A DNA stretch of 64,000 nt from WTJD01 sp964225175 (GCA_964225175.1 CAXQNK010000055.1:1-64000), one strand, 5' to 3'; positions 9,465 to 18,114 are shown, counted from the stretch's first letter. The notes: generated by a model not told the origin, from the letters alone. Translations and numbers: made by a program.

Positions 9465-10784
9465 TTGACAGAGCCCGTGATTCAAAGAGATGCTCAGCGC
9501 CGGTCGGGCGCTGACTCGCTGTTTGAGCGAATTCTCAATATTCATCATGGCGAATGGTTGCCATTCGGACTGGCTTTTGCCTACTTTTTCTTCCTGTTGG
9601 GCGGATACTTCATGCTGCGGCCGATTCGCGGCGCTGTCGCTGCGAATAACAGTGACCAGTTGCATTGGTTGTACACCGCAACCTTTATTTCGATGCTCCT
9701 GCTCGTGCCCATATTCGGTTTTCTCGTCTCACGGTTCAGCCGTAGCCGTTTCATACCGGGGATCTATCTCTTTTTCATGGCGAATCTCGCCGGTTTCGCA
9801 GCTGCATTTGACCCTTCCGGAGCGGGTCCTTGGGTCGAGCGCGGATTTTATGTCTGGCTCAGCGTGTTCAATCTTTTCGTGGTCTCCGTGTTCTGGAGTT
9901 TCATGGCCGATATTTTTCGGCCAGCCCAGGCGCAGCGATTATTCGGGGGCATCATGGCCGGCGGAAGTCTTGGGGCGATGGTGGGCCCTTTGGCGACAGC
10001 GAGTCTCGTCGCCGACGTCGGGGTGTCGGGCGTGATGGCCATCGCGCTGGCGTGCCTCGGCGTGACGACGCTGATCGCCATCTTCCTGGGGACAATCGCG
10101 CGGGCCGCGGGAGATTCGCAGGCCCCTGTGGAAGTCATCGGTGGCGGCATATGGGAAGGCGCTACGCAAGTATTCAGGTCGCCCTATCTATTGCTGGTCT
10201 GCCTGTTGATGTTGACGCACAACATGACGGCCACGTTTCTCTATAACGGCCTGGCTGTGTTGGTCGACCAGAATATCGTCGGATTTGATGAGCGCACGGC
10301 GTTTTTCGGCTACGTTGATCTCGTGGTCCAGGTGATCGCGTTCAGTCTGCAATTTTTCCTGACCTCAAGGTTGGTGATTCACCTCGGTATGCCGAAAACC
10401 GCTGTCATACCCCCGGCGCTGCTGGCTGGGGCGCTCGTGATCCTCGGCAGTTCGATGGGCCTGGTGCTATTTGCGGCTGTCCAGGTGGCTCAGAGGGCCC
10501 TCAATTACGGACTGCTGGGGCCTGTGAAGGAGATGCTGTTCACCGTCGTGGATCGTGAAACGAAGTACAAGAGCAAAAACTTCATCGATACGGTGATCTA
10601 TCGGGGCAGTGACGTTTCCGCGAGTTGGTTGTTCAAGGGCCTGATGAGCCTCGGCGTCTCGCTAGGGCACGTCGCTTGGCTCTATCTGTCGGTGATGCTG
10701 ATCTGGGGCCTGGCGGCCTGGCGGTTGGGGCAGAAATATTTGCGCTTGCGATCGGATTACACAGATTTGTCGAAAGAAGGGTGA
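9465..10784 (+). CDS. MFS-type transporter resembling Npt1/Npt2 nucleotide exchangers
   Basis: A polytopic inner-membrane protein of about 439 residues with roughly 12 hydrophobic segments. The region FAYFFFLLGGYFMLRPIRGA and the following YTATFISMLLLVPIFGFLVSRFSR are typical of the MFS group annotated as Npt1/Npt2-like ATP/ADP antiporters, found in free-living bacteria as well as obligate intracellular ones. Actual nucleotide transport is not demonstrable from sequence. The start is uncertain: a TTG two bases after the adaptor stop and a GTG at 9477 are both possible and neither has a clear Shine-Dalgarno. It is probably co-transcribed with the RND genes. Its 3' end overlaps the convergent ABC ATPase gene by 28 bases. 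Confidence 0.75.
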   Translation: MTEPVIQRDAQRRSGADSLFERILNIHHGEWLPFGLAFAYFFFLLGGYFMLRPIRGAVAANNSDQLHWLYTATFISMLLLVPIFGFLVSRFSRSRFIPGIYLFFMANLAGFAAAFDPSGAGPWVERGFYVWLSVFNLFVVSVFWSFMADIFRPAQAQRLFGGIMAGGSLGAMVGPLATASLVADVGVSGVMAIALACLGVTTLIAIFLGTIARAAGDSQAPVEVIGGGIWEGATQVFRSPYLLLVCLLMLTHNMTATFLYNGLAVLVDQNIVGFDERTAFFGYVDLVVQVIAFSLQFFLTSRLVIHLGMPKTAVIPPALLAGALVILGSSMGLVLFAAVQVAQRALNYGLLGPVKEMLFTVVDRETKYKSKNFIDTVIYRGSDVSASWLFKGLMSLGVSLGHVAWLYLSVMLIWGLAAWRLGQKYLRLRSDYTDLSKEG

Positions 10785-11539
10785 AAACGGCGTCCTGCTG
10801 GCGTGTCCACTGACTCTACCGGGCATTGATAAAGTTGTTCCAGTCGGGCGACGTTGAGCATTTCGAGCGCTGTGCCGGCCTGCCACTCGCCATGACCAAA
10901 AAGCATGAGCACGTGACTGCAGAAGGTCGCTGCGAGATTGACGTCATGCATGGCCGCCACAGCCATGCGGCGATGGCCGTAGACCTGGTCGCCGATCCGA
11001 CTCATGATCGATACCTGGTGTCGGAGGTCGAGGTGGTTCGAGGGTTCATCAAGAAGCATCACTTCCGTGTCCTGGATCATCAGGGCAGCAAAAGCCAGTC
11101 GCCGGGCCTCACCACCAGATAGGCCCGTGACGCTGCGGTTTTCCAGGCCGGCCAGGTCCATGCTGGCGATGGCCTCGCGTGCTTTTTCAACATCCTCTCC
11201 GGACTCGCGCTGCCAGGCATTGAGGTGCGGATGGCGCCCGGTCAGGGCCATCTGCAGCACGGTGGCGTCAAAGACGTATGAGGTGTGCTGTTGAAGCATG
11301 CCCAGGCGTTGGGCCACCTCGCGTCGGGGCAGGCTCCGCAATGCCTTGCCGTCCAGCGATACCTCGCCCGCATCAGGGGCAATCAAGCCCGCGAGGCATT
11401 TCATGAGCGTGGTTTTACCGATGCCATTGGCACCCATCAGCGCCCAGAACTCTCCACGCCCAAAGTCGATGTTCAGATTATTGACCACGCAGGTGCTGCC
11501 CACGGACAGGTCCAGCTGGCGGCACTCCAGGCGGCTCAT
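10757..11539 (-). CDS. btuD: ABC importer ATPase, BtuD/FecE type (probable cobalamin or siderophore uptake)
   Basis: Cytoplasmic ATPase subunit powering uptake through the adjacent permease. The 260-residue protein has Walker A GANGIGKTT at about residues 36-44, a Q-loop MLQQHT, the signature LSGGEARRLAFA, Walker B VMLLDEPSNHLD and the switch His in AAMHDVNLA. The family covers vitamin B12, heme and ferric siderophore systems. Assignment to cobalamin is suggested, not proven, by the BtuB-type receptor with cobalamin riboswitch about 6 kb away. Its start overlaps the permease stop by 4 bases, so the two are translationally coupled. No periplasmic binding protein gene (BtuF) is in the window. 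Confidence 0.85.
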   Translation of the reverse strand: MSRLECRQLDLSVGSTCVVNNLNIDFGRGEFWALMGANGIGKTTLMKCLAGLIAPDAGEVSLDGKALRSLPRREVAQRLGMLQQHTSYVFDATVLQMALTGRHPHLNAWQRESGEDVEKAREAIASMDLAGLENRSVTGLSGGEARRLAFAALMIQDTEVMLLDEPSNHLDLRHQVSIMSRIGDQVYGHRRMAVAAMHDVNLAATFCSHVLMLFGHGEWQAGTALEMLNVARLEQLYQCPVESVDTPAGRRFHPSFDKSV

Positions 11540-12543
11540 GATTCCCGTACCCTGAGCCGCGCCCGATTGAGCAGAAGCAGAAACAGGGGCACTCCGAGCA
11601 GTGCAGTAATCACGCCCACTGGTAATTGTCTCGGGGCGAGCAGCGTTCTGGCCAGTGTGTCAGACAGCACCAGGAACAAGCCACCGAAAAGCGCGCTTGC
11701 CGGCAGCAGAATGCGGTGGTCCGATCCAAGGAGCAATCGCATCAGGTGGGGAACGATCAGGCCGACGAAACCAATGCTGCCGGCGATCGACACCGCAGCC
11801 GCCGTTAGCAATGAAGCCATCAGGTAGACCAGCCACAGCAGGCGCTGCACCGACTCTCCCAACAGCATGGCGGAGGTCTCGCCCATGCTTAGCACGTTCA
11901 GGCTCCGTGACATGGAGAGTGCTGCGACAAACACGGTCACCAGTAAAACGGCCGACCAGAGACTGACGCTGACATAACTCAAGTCGCCCATCAGCCAGAA
12001 CAACATGCCGCGCAGGCTGCTATCGTTCCCGGTGGCGAGCAGCAGGCTGATCAGTGCGGCCCAGCCTGCCGCTGTGACCACGCCCGTCAACAGCAAACGG
12101 GTGCCACTCCAGGGCCCAGAACCGCGGGCCAGCCCGAATACGAGGATGATGGACACGAGGGCACCAGCAAGCGCAAGGAATGGAAGAGTCGGCGAGGCCA
12201 TGCCCACCGTGATTCCTAACAAGACAAAAAATGCAGCCCCGCCGGAGACTCCCAGGATGTACGGATCAGCCAGGGGGTTGCGAAGCAGAACCTGCATGAG
12301 GCAACCGGAAACCGAAAGCATTGCGCCAACCGTCCATGCAGCTGACGCTCGAGGCAGGCGAAGTCGCCAAAGCAGTTCACCCAGCGGAGAATCCGGGTTT
12401 GAAAACGCCTCCAACCAATTCGCGGGGGTGAAATTAACCAGCCCAATGCCACTGCCGACAACGACGCTGCTTAGAGACATTAATGTCAGCGCCGCCAGGA
12501 AAATCCGGCTTGATCGCGTGGAAAAGATACGTGAAGTTGGCAT
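11536..12543 (-). CDS. btuC: ABC importer permease, BtuC/FecCD family
   Basis: Inner-membrane channel subunit for B12 or iron-siderophore import. From the ATG at 12543 it is 335 residues, normal for the family (FecCD proteins about 320-350), with about ten hydrophobic helices. Diagnostic blocks are LRLPRASAAWTVGAMLSVSGCLMQVLLRNPLADPYILGVSGGA and AVSIAGSIGFVGLIVPHLMRLL, the latter containing the ATPase-coupling loop. The open frame extends upstream to 13191, but that part is antisense to rppH and has no family similarity, so it was discarded. An ATG at 12603 would add 20 residues. It lies 81 bases from the divergent rppH; no riboswitch is visible in that gap. Confidence 0.88.
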   Translation of the reverse strand: MPTSRIFSTRSSRIFLAALTLMSLSSVVVGSGIGLVNFTPANWLEAFSNPDSPLGELLWRLRLPRASAAWTVGAMLSVSGCLMQVLLRNPLADPYILGVSGGAAFFVLLGITVGMASPTLPFLALAGALVSIILVFGLARGSGPWSGTRLLLTGVVTAAGWAALISLLLATGNDSSLRGMLFWLMGDLSYVSVSLWSAVLLVTVFVAALSMSRSLNVLSMGETSAMLLGESVQRLLWLVYLMASLLTAAAVSIAGSIGFVGLIVPHLMRLLLGSDHRILLPASALFGGLFLVLSDTLARTLLAPRQLPVGVITALLGVPLFLLLLNRARLRVRES

Positions 12544-12624
12544 CGGTACGGTGAATTGATTACCATTTTGCGTTGAAGGCGCAAAGTAACACACGCCCCC
12601 CATTCCACCAAGAATTGAACTGTA

Positions 12625-13113
12625 ATGATCGATGCTGATGGATTCAGACTGAACGTAGCGATTGTCATCATGAAGGATGATCGCAAGGTTCTGTGGGCTC
12701 AACGGGCACAGAATGACGGCTGGCAATTCCCCCAGGGCGGTATGCGCACCGATGAAACGCCGATCGAAGCCATGTACAGGGAACTCGAGGAGGAGACGGG
12801 ACTGAAAGAGCAACATGTCCGGGTCCTCGGCAGTACGCCGGGATGGTTGCGCTATCGTCTTCCAAGGCGTTACCTGCGTCGCCACAGCAAACCCTTGTGC
12901 ATCGGGCAAAAGCAGGTTTGGTTTTTGCTTCAACTCGAGGCGAGTGAGAGCCTGGTGACGCTGGATGCCTCGCCAAGTCCTGAATTTTCCGAGTATCGCT
13001 GGGTCGATTTCTGGTATCCAGCGGATCATGTCGTATCGTTCAAGCGTGATGTTTACCGGCAAGCGCTTTCCTTGCTGGAGCCCATGGCGCCAGTCGCTGG
13101 CGCCATGCCATGA
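12625..13113 (+). CDS. rppH: RNA pyrophosphohydrolase RppH
   Basis: Nudix hydrolase that removes pyrophosphate from the 5' triphosphate end of mRNAs, opening them to RNase E decay. At 162 residues it is the usual length and aligns throughout with E. coli RppH: the opening MIDADGFRLNVAIVIM, the Nudix box from GGMRTDETPIEAMYREL through EEETGL, then WLRYRLP, KPLCIGQKQVWFLLQL, and the terminal YWYP-like WYPADHVVSFKRDVYR. All Nudix box glutamates are present. It is transcribed divergently from the BtuC-type permease. The next gene begins 86 bases downstream. Confidence 0.97.
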   Translation: MIDADGFRLNVAIVIMKDDRKVLWAQRAQNDGWQFPQGGMRTDETPIEAMYRELEEETGLKEQHVRVLGSTPGWLRYRLPRRYLRRHSKPLCIGQKQVWFLLQLEASESLVTLDASPSPEFSEYRWVDFWYPADHVVSFKRDVYRQALSLLEPMAPVAGAMP

Positions 13114-13199
13114 AGCCTCAATTCCAGGTTGCTGTACGCAGCCTTTTGTCATTGTGATTCCTGCTCGGTACTCCGAGTGTCGGCATATCACTGCAAATC

Positions 13200-14366
13200 A
13201 TGTGCCGAGAAGATCTCTTGAGGCACCCTGACGACATTCCGGTCCGGATGCAGTTCGGGCAGGGGAGAATCAGCGGCGCCGTCGGAATCGTTTTCGGCAG
13301 CATATCTCTGGGCGGTGTCTTGTGCTTTTTATTCCCTGATCTGCTCACGACTCCGGAATTTCGTGCACAGTACGACATCACTGCAATGCGACATGTGTTG
13401 GCAGCTTGCATGTTCGTCGCCTTTGGCTGCTCGATTCGCAGCCTGATCACTCACGCTCGGGCTCGTGCAGGCCTGTGGGGTGCGGGGTTAACGAGCCTTG
13501 GGTTGCTGCTGGGCGGCCCCGGGGCGGAGACGGGCATGATTGACGGCAGCAGCGTCTATATCAGTCTTGATTACTTGCTGCTTTCCCTCGTGGCAATGGC
13601 GCTCGTGTTTGTTCCCCTGGAGCTTTTTTTACCGCAGCGAAGGCGTCAGACGCGATTTCACTCCGAATGGCGCACAGACCTGGTTTATTTCGTCGTCGCA
13701 CACTTGTTCGTACAGGGACTGGCTGTTCTCAGCCAGAAGCCGGTGACCGTCTTATTCTCAGGTGTGCAACTGGCATCATTGCAGGCATGGATTGCACAGC
13801 TGCCTTACTGGGCCCAACTCTTTCTCGCAATTTTTGTTGCGGACCTTTTTCAGTACGCAGTTCATCGTATCTTTCATGCCGTCCCATACCTCTGGCGTTT
13901 CCATGCGGTTCATCACAGCACCCGCACAATGGACTGGTTAGCTGGTTCGCGTTTGCACCTTGTTGATGTCATCGGCACGCGAATGATGGTGTTTCTGCCG
14001 TTGTTTCTGCTGGGCTTCACTCTCGAGGTCCTGTACGGATACGTCGCCATTGTTGCGACCCACGCGGTATTGAATCACACCAACACCCGATTGCCCTTCG
14101 GTCCCTTGGAGTATTTGGTCGTTTCCCCGCGAATTCATCACTGGCACCATTCGGTAGAGCGCAGCGCGCACGACAAGAATTTTGCGGTGCATTTTCCATG
14201 GATTGACCGTATATTCGGAAGTTACCACGCACCTGCCGGCGAGTGGCCAAGCGAAGTGGGCCTGGAGGATATATCTTTTCCAAATGGATACCTGAAACAG
14301 TTTTTTTATCCATTTTTCAACAGCCCGGGATCGAGCAGTTCGGGTGGCGAGCCCTCCAGCCGATGA
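13200..14366 (+). CDS. Fatty acid hydroxylase / sterol desaturase superfamily membrane protein
   Basis: A di-iron membrane oxygenase-like protein of 388 residues. The N-terminal half has several hydrophobic segments (about residues 30-130) of unknown function; the C-terminal half carries the three histidine clusters of the superfamily, HRIFH, HAVHHS and HHWHHS, spaced as in sterol desaturases and C-4 hydroxylases. The substrate may be a lipid, carotenoid or sterol-like molecule; sequence alone does not say. A start at the ATG 13248 (MQFGQ) is also possible, since neither start has a strong Shine-Dalgarno. No lipid biosynthesis gene is adjacent. The Fur box of bfd lies 30 bases downstream. Confidence 0.88.
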   Translation: MCREDLLRHPDDIPVRMQFGQGRISGAVGIVFGSISLGGVLCFLFPDLLTTPEFRAQYDITAMRHVLAACMFVAFGCSIRSLITHARARAGLWGAGLTSLGLLLGGPGAETGMIDGSSVYISLDYLLLSLVAMALVFVPLELFLPQRRRQTRFHSEWRTDLVYFVVAHLFVQGLAVLSQKPVTVLFSGVQLASLQAWIAQLPYWAQLFLAIFVADLFQYAVHRIFHAVPYLWRFHAVHHSTRTMDWLAGSRLHLVDVIGTRMMVFLPLFLLGFTLEVLYGYVAIVATHAVLNHTNTRLPFGPLEYLVVSPRIHHWHHSVERSAHDKNFAVHFPWIDRIFGSYHAPAGEWPSEVGLEDISFPNGYLKQFFYPFFNSPGSSSSGGEPSSR

Positions 14367-14395
14367 CCGGCGGCCAGCTTGTGTTGGGATGCAAT

Positions 14396-14410
14396 TGACA
14401 ATCATTCTCA
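14396..14410. promoter_or_regulatory. Fur box upstream of bfd
   Basis: The sequence TGACAATCATTCTCA matches the 7-1-7 Fur consensus (reverse complement TGAGAATGATTGTCA against TGATAATNATTATCA) at 12 of 14 specified positions. It lies 56 bases before the bfd start, where a promoter would be expected, so iron-dependent repression of bfd by Fur is likely. The match is read directly; binding is inferred. Confidence 0.75.
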
Positions 14411-14465
14411 TTTGCATTTACAATAACTATCACCCAACACCATCAGGTTTTTAATACTCAGCACC

Positions 14466-14666
14466 ATGTACGTTTGCCTTTGTCATTCAGTCACCGAGAA
14501 CGATATCCGAGAGGCCGCCAGCTCCGGTGCAACTGACTTACGTGCACTCGCAGAGCAGACTGGCTGCGCGACCGGCTGCGGCTGCTGCGCTGAGTGGGCG
14601 GCAGAGGTTCTCAGCGAAACTCTCCGGCCCAAGGAAGCATTTCTGCCACAGGTCGCCAACGCCTGA
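14466..14666 (+). CDS. bfd: Bacterioferritin-associated ferredoxin
   Basis: Small [2Fe-2S] protein that binds bacterioferritin and delivers electrons to release stored iron. The 66-residue product starts MYVCLCHSVTENDIREA, giving the first two ligands Cys4 and Cys6, and has Cys38 and Cys41 in a C-x2-C arrangement, at the same positions as in E. coli Bfd; Cys34 and Cys40 are extra. A Fur box lies just upstream and bacterioferritin follows 145 bases downstream, the classical pairing in which Bfd is made in iron-poor and Bfr in iron-rich conditions. Confidence 0.95.
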   Translation: MYVCLCHSVTENDIREAASSGATDLRALAEQTGCATGCGCCAEWAAEVLSETLRPKEAFLPQVANA

Positions 14667-14713
14667 TCTGCCCGGTTACCTGGTGAATCGGCCTGCTGTT
14701 TGTAAAACGCAAT

Positions 14714-14728
14714 TCGAACTAATTCTCA
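14714..14728. promoter_or_regulatory. Possible degenerate Fur box upstream of bfr
   Basis: TCGAACTAATTCTCA keeps one good half site (reverse complement TGAGAATTA) but only about 9 of 14 specified positions of the Fur consensus. It sits roughly 80 bases before the bfr start. It could be a weak Fur site or a remnant; the shared string AATTCTCATTT versus CATTCTCATTT near bfd makes it worth noting. Confidence 0.35.
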
Positions 14729-14810
14729 TTTACGCTTTTTCCTTCCGCATGGGATAAAATTCTGAGCCCCGTGACGCGTTCGTATACGCGTAAATCCGAA
14801 GGAGAAAAAG

Positions 14811-15278
14811 ATGAGAGGAGATGCCAGGGTCATAGAGTTCCTGAACGTCGTGTTGCGCAATGAGTTGACCGCGATCAATCAGTATTTTCTGCACTCCCGA
14901 ATGTTCAAGGACATGGGCTTGAAAGACCTGGCGGATCATGAGTACGAGGAGTCGATCGATGAAATGAAGCACGCGGATCAACTGGTTGAGCGTATCCTTT
15001 TCCTCGAAGGATTGCCCAATCTCCAGGACATCGGAAAACTGATGATCGGAGAAAACCCCCAGGAGATGCTTCAGTGCGATTTACGCCTGGAAGAACTCGC
15101 AATACCCGTACTTCGTGAGGCAATCGAATACTGTGAATCCAGCAAGGATTTCGTGAGTCGAGACCTGTTTGGGGCAATACTGGATTCGGAGGAGGGTCAC
15201 GTTGACTGGCTCGAAACGCAATTGGCGCTGATCGAGAAAATCGGCATTCAGAATTACCTCCAGGCGCAGATGGGCTGA
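14811..15278 (+). CDS. bfr: Bacterioferritin
   Basis: Iron-storage subunit that forms a 24-mer with heme at the two-fold interfaces. The 155-residue protein aligns end to end with E. coli Bfr. The ferroxidase ligands Glu18, Glu51 and His54 are visible, as are the later Glu of LRLEELAIP and the EEGH motif near residue 130, and the heme ligand Met52 in SIDEMKHADQ. It therefore looks like the catalytic, heme-binding type rather than a ferroxidase-dead partner. AAGGAG lies 6 bases before the ATG. A stem-loop with flanking A and T runs follows. Confidence 0.98.
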   Translation: MRGDARVIEFLNVVLRNELTAINQYFLHSRMFKDMGLKDLADHEYEESIDEMKHADQLVERILFLEGLPNLQDIGKLMIGENPQEMLQCDLRLEELAIPVLREAIEYCESSKDFVSRDLFGAILDSEEGHVDWLETQLALIEKIGIQNYLQAQMG

Positions 15279-15304
15279 GCCGTCAGCCCTGCGACTCCAG
15301 GCAG

Positions 15305-15346
15305 AAAAAAACCACTGTTTGTCATTCCGTTGCAAACAGTGGTTTT
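15305..15346 (+). terminator. Rho-independent terminator after bfr
   Basis: A 10-base perfect inverted repeat, CCACTGTTTG at 15312-15321 and CAAACAGTGG at 15333-15342, is preceded by seven A and followed by TTTT, so the stem extends by A-T pairs. It lies 27 bases after the bfr stop. The T run is short, so efficiency is uncertain. Confidence 0.75.
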
Positions 15347-15654
15347 AGGCTTTCAAGCCAGTCCATGGTCGTTAAAACAGAGAGGGTGTGCGTCTTCACC
15401 TCACGGCTCTGTCTTTCGGCCAGTCCCTTGGCCTCGAAACCTCGGTTTTGGGTTCATCGCCACCCGACTCTGCCAAATTCTAGGTTTCTCCTGCGGTTCG
15501 CTTCCTCCGGATTTGCAAACTGGGGGGGCTTCCCGCTCGCTCTGGATTCTGCTTACCTGCGATCCTAGGCTAACTGAATGATTCAGGAAATGCCTGAATT
15601 AAGAATGAACATCGGGTAAATTTTGAATTAACGGTGCGCTGGCGACAGTGGCCG
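15347..15654. other. Intergenic region without recognised gene, rich in short inverted repeats
   Basis: About 300 bases between the bfr terminator and the convergent response-regulator gene. No convincing coding frame, tRNA or known riboswitch core was recognised. Short hairpins are present: GGCCA/TGGCC at 15418-15433, an imperfect GAGGGTG/CACCTC pair near 15381-15402, and a perfect 7-base repeat ATTCAGG/CCTGAAT at 15581-15599. Base composition swings from GC-rich (15361-15560) to AT-rich (15570-15640). It might hold a small RNA or a decayed element. Confidence 0.4.
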
Positions 15655-16332
15655 TCAATCCGTCCGCAAGCGATAGCCCATGCCGCGCACCGTTTCAATC
15701 AGGGAATCGCCTTCGTTCGGGTCGATTTTCTTTCTGAGCTTGCCGATGTAGACGTCGACGATATTGGTCAGGGGGTCCATGTTCATGCCCCAGACATTGC
15801 TGAGAATGCGCTCCCTGCTGAACAGGGTGCCCGGATTGCTCATCAGGAGTTCGAGAATGGCGAGTTCCTTGACGGTCAGGTGAAGAGTTTCACCGTTGAC
15901 GGTGACTTTGAGATTATCTCGAGTGAATTTGATGCTGCCTATGCTCAGGAGGGCCTGTTCCTCACTGCGGTCCGAGGAGCGCCTCATTACCGTGTCGATA
16001 CGCGCCAGCAATTCCTCGAAAGAAAAAGGTTTGGTCATGTAATCATCTGCACCCATGCGCAGGCCGGTGACGACATCCTTGGTCTTATCCATCGCGGTCA
16101 GGATGATCAGGGGTGTGGATATCTTGTTCATTCGGATTTGCTGACAAACTTCGTGCCCGTGCATTACGGGCAGCATGAGATCCAGCATGATGAGGTCGAA
16201 ATCCCCCTCCAGGGCCAGTTTGAGCCCCTCCCCGCCGTCGTTCGCGATCACGCAGAAGTGACCCTCCGAGCGCAATCCGCGCTGCAGAAAATCTGCGATT
16301 CGGGTTTCATCTTCAACGATCAAAATTCTCAA
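15655..16332 (-). CDS. OmpR/PhoB-family response regulator
   Basis: DNA-binding output protein of a two-component system, 225 residues. The receiver domain (about 1-115) has acidic residues Glu7/Asp8, the phosphoacceptor Asp51 in IMLDLMLP, Thr79 in ILTA and Lys in MTKPF. The C-terminal winged helix (about 130-225) has LTVKELAILELLM and VDVYIGKLRKKID, the recognition region of the OmpR group. Its start overlaps the sensor kinase stop by 4 bases, showing that they are partners. Signal and targets are not evident; it resembles the QseB/CusR-like group in layout. Confidence 0.95.
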   Translation of the reverse strand: MRILIVEDETRIADFLQRGLRSEGHFCVIANDGGEGLKLALEGDFDLIMLDLMLPVMHGHEVCQQIRMNKISTPLIILTAMDKTKDVVTGLRMGADDYMTKPFSFEELLARIDTVMRRSSDRSEEQALLSIGSIKFTRDNLKVTVNGETLHLTVKELAILELLMSNPGTLFSRERILSNVWGMNMDPLTNIVDVYIGKLRKKIDPNEGDSLIETVRGMGYRLRTD

Positions 16333-17930
16333 GCGACAATCCTCAATTGATTCTTGGTGGGCAGGGTGACCGTTGCAGTTGCGCCTTTGCCCTTGACACC
16401 GGTCAGGGTGATTTTACCCCGGTGCGCCAGCACGATTGCTTTGGCGACGGGTAATCCGAGGCCCGTACCTCGAGCGTGGGCCTCCGCACTTCGACTGCGA
16501 TAAAACCTTTCGAAAACGTGCTTTGCCTCCTCTTCGGTGACACCGATGCCTTCGTCTCTTACAGCGACCTGCGCCATTTGGCCCACCACAGACAGCGTGA
16601 CGTGAATGGTGCCCCTGGGATTCGAGTAACGCAAGGCATTATCGATCAATATACTGAAAACCTGGCGGAGTCGACCGGGATCGCCCATGACCAGGACCTG
16701 TTGCGTTCCGAGTTCGTGTTCGATTGATAGATGCTCCTGCGTGGCTCGGGCGCTGAAGTTTTCGCACACGGTTCGCAGGGTGTTGACCAGCGACACCGGC
16801 CGAACCTTCAAGCTGGGTTCGCCCGCATCCGCGCGGGCCATGAACAACAGGTCATCCACGAGTCTCGTGGTCTCATCGGCCTGATCCACGATGCGCTGGA
16901 AGGCCTCACGGTGCGCACTGGGTAGTCCATCGGACAGGCGCAATGCAATTTCCGCCTCGCCCCGAATCACGGTCAGGGGTGTTCTGAATTCATGTGTGAT
17001 CTCGGCCAACAGCTTCCGACGCGTGGAATCCAGCTCTGCGAGCCTGTTGTTGCTGTTCTTGAGCGCGCGGGTGCGCTCCTCGATCTCGGCCTCGAGCCCC
17101 GTGTTGACATCGTGCAATTTGGTTCGGTGTTCCAGCAACTCCGCCGCCATCTCGTTAAACACGGCACCCAGGCGCTGGAATTCAGTTTCACGCAGCCTGG
17201 GGATCCGGTGCCCCAGATGACCACTCGCCAGTGCGCGCGCACCCTCTTGCAGCGTGTTGATGGACTGGGTCAGGCTGCCGGAGAACAAACCGCCGATGAT
17301 CAGTGTGAGCACTATGAAAAATGCGGCAAAGATGGGCAAGAGCTTGGTCACTATACCGGTGGAGTTGGAAGTCTGCAGTTGTGCAAGGCTGGCCTCGATG
17401 CGTTGATCGGCCAGGGCTTGTTCAACCATCTGTAACAAAGAGTCCGTCAGTTGGTCCTCGCGCAGGGTCAGGAATGTGGCGTTGGCGCCGTCTCGGTCAC
17501 CTGAGCTCAGTAACCGCTCGATGGCAAAACCCGCTGCGGTAACTTCCTCGACTAATTGTTCCAGGGCTTCCAGATCTTCGAGTTCCTGGATATCGGATGA
17601 GGCGCCGCTGAAAGCGACCTCTTTCCCGATGCCGCGCCGAATGGCAGCCAGCGTTGAGCGGGTCTGCGCCAGGTACTGGTCCCAGTATGGCGGGCGGGTG
17701 GGCACCCCGGAGGCCACGCTGGTGCTAATCGTATTCAGTCCCCTGAGGCCCAGTTCAGCAAGTCGGGAATAGTCCTGCAGCACTTCATTGGCCAATACGA
17801 CTCTGGCGATGTCACGCTCGAACCACCTGACGCTGTCATAGAAATACCACGACAGGCCGAGAATGATAAGAAGCAAAGACCCGAATGCGATATGCAATTT
17901 TTGGCTAAAGCCGGTTTTCCATTTCCTCAT
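16329..17930 (-). CDS. Membrane sensor histidine kinase
   Basis: Partner of the response regulator downstream. The 533-residue protein has TM1 at about residues 11-30, a periplasmic helical sensor region of about 160 residues, TM2 at about 190-215, a HAMP domain (to about 270), a coiled coil, the H-box EITHEFRTPLTVIRGE with phospho-His313, and the ATPase domain with N-box LIDNALRYSNP, G1 DEGIGVT and G2 GTGLGLPVAKAI. No recognisable ligand-binding domain is seen, so the stimulus is unknown. The ATG at 17930 fits directly before the first TM. It is divergent from sufT with 184 bases between. Confidence 0.94.
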   Translation of the reverse strand: MRKWKTGFSQKLHIAFGSLLLIILGLSWYFYDSVRWFERDIARVVLANEVLQDYSRLAELGLRGLNTISTSVASGVPTRPPYWDQYLAQTRSTLAAIRRGIGKEVAFSGASSDIQELEDLEALEQLVEEVTAAGFAIERLLSSGDRDGANATFLTLREDQLTDSLLQMVEQALADQRIEASLAQLQTSNSTGIVTKLLPIFAAFFIVLTLIIGGLFSGSLTQSINTLQEGARALASGHLGHRIPRLRETEFQRLGAVFNEMAAELLEHRTKLHDVNTGLEAEIEERTRALKNSNNRLAELDSTRRKLLAEITHEFRTPLTVIRGEAEIALRLSDGLPSAHREAFQRIVDQADETTRLVDDLLFMARADAGEPSLKVRPVSLVNTLRTVCENFSARATQEHLSIEHELGTQQVLVMGDPGRLRQVFSILIDNALRYSNPRGTIHVTLSVVGQMAQVAVRDEGIGVTEEEAKHVFERFYRSRSAEAHARGTGLGLPVAKAIVLAHRGKITLTGVKGKGATATVTLPTKNQLRIVA

Positions 17931-18114
17931 CGGTGGCTCTCCATGCCCCGTCTGTACGTCCCTACACAGTGACTATAGTGCCAGAGTGAAAAGATGTCGC
18001 CAAAATTCAAAAAATCAGTGCATACACGGCGCATGACTCTGAAAATCAGTCCTTTTGCCTTGATATCATGACATGATGCCACAAGAAATGCCTTACTAGG
18101 AGTGCTAAACACCC

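Noticed and set aside
12544..13191. N-terminal extension of the BtuC-type permease frame
   Set aside because: It lies antisense to rppH and lacks membrane or family features; the permease begins at 12543.
13200..14366. Carotenoid or hopanoid pathway membership for the hydroxylase-like gene
   Set aside because: Histidine motifs fit the superfamily, but no pathway gene is adjacent, so a specific pathway would be a guess.
15347..15654. tmRNA, RNase P RNA or tRNA in the gap after bfr
   Set aside because: No T-loop, CCA end, RNase P core or tag reading frame could be found on either strand.
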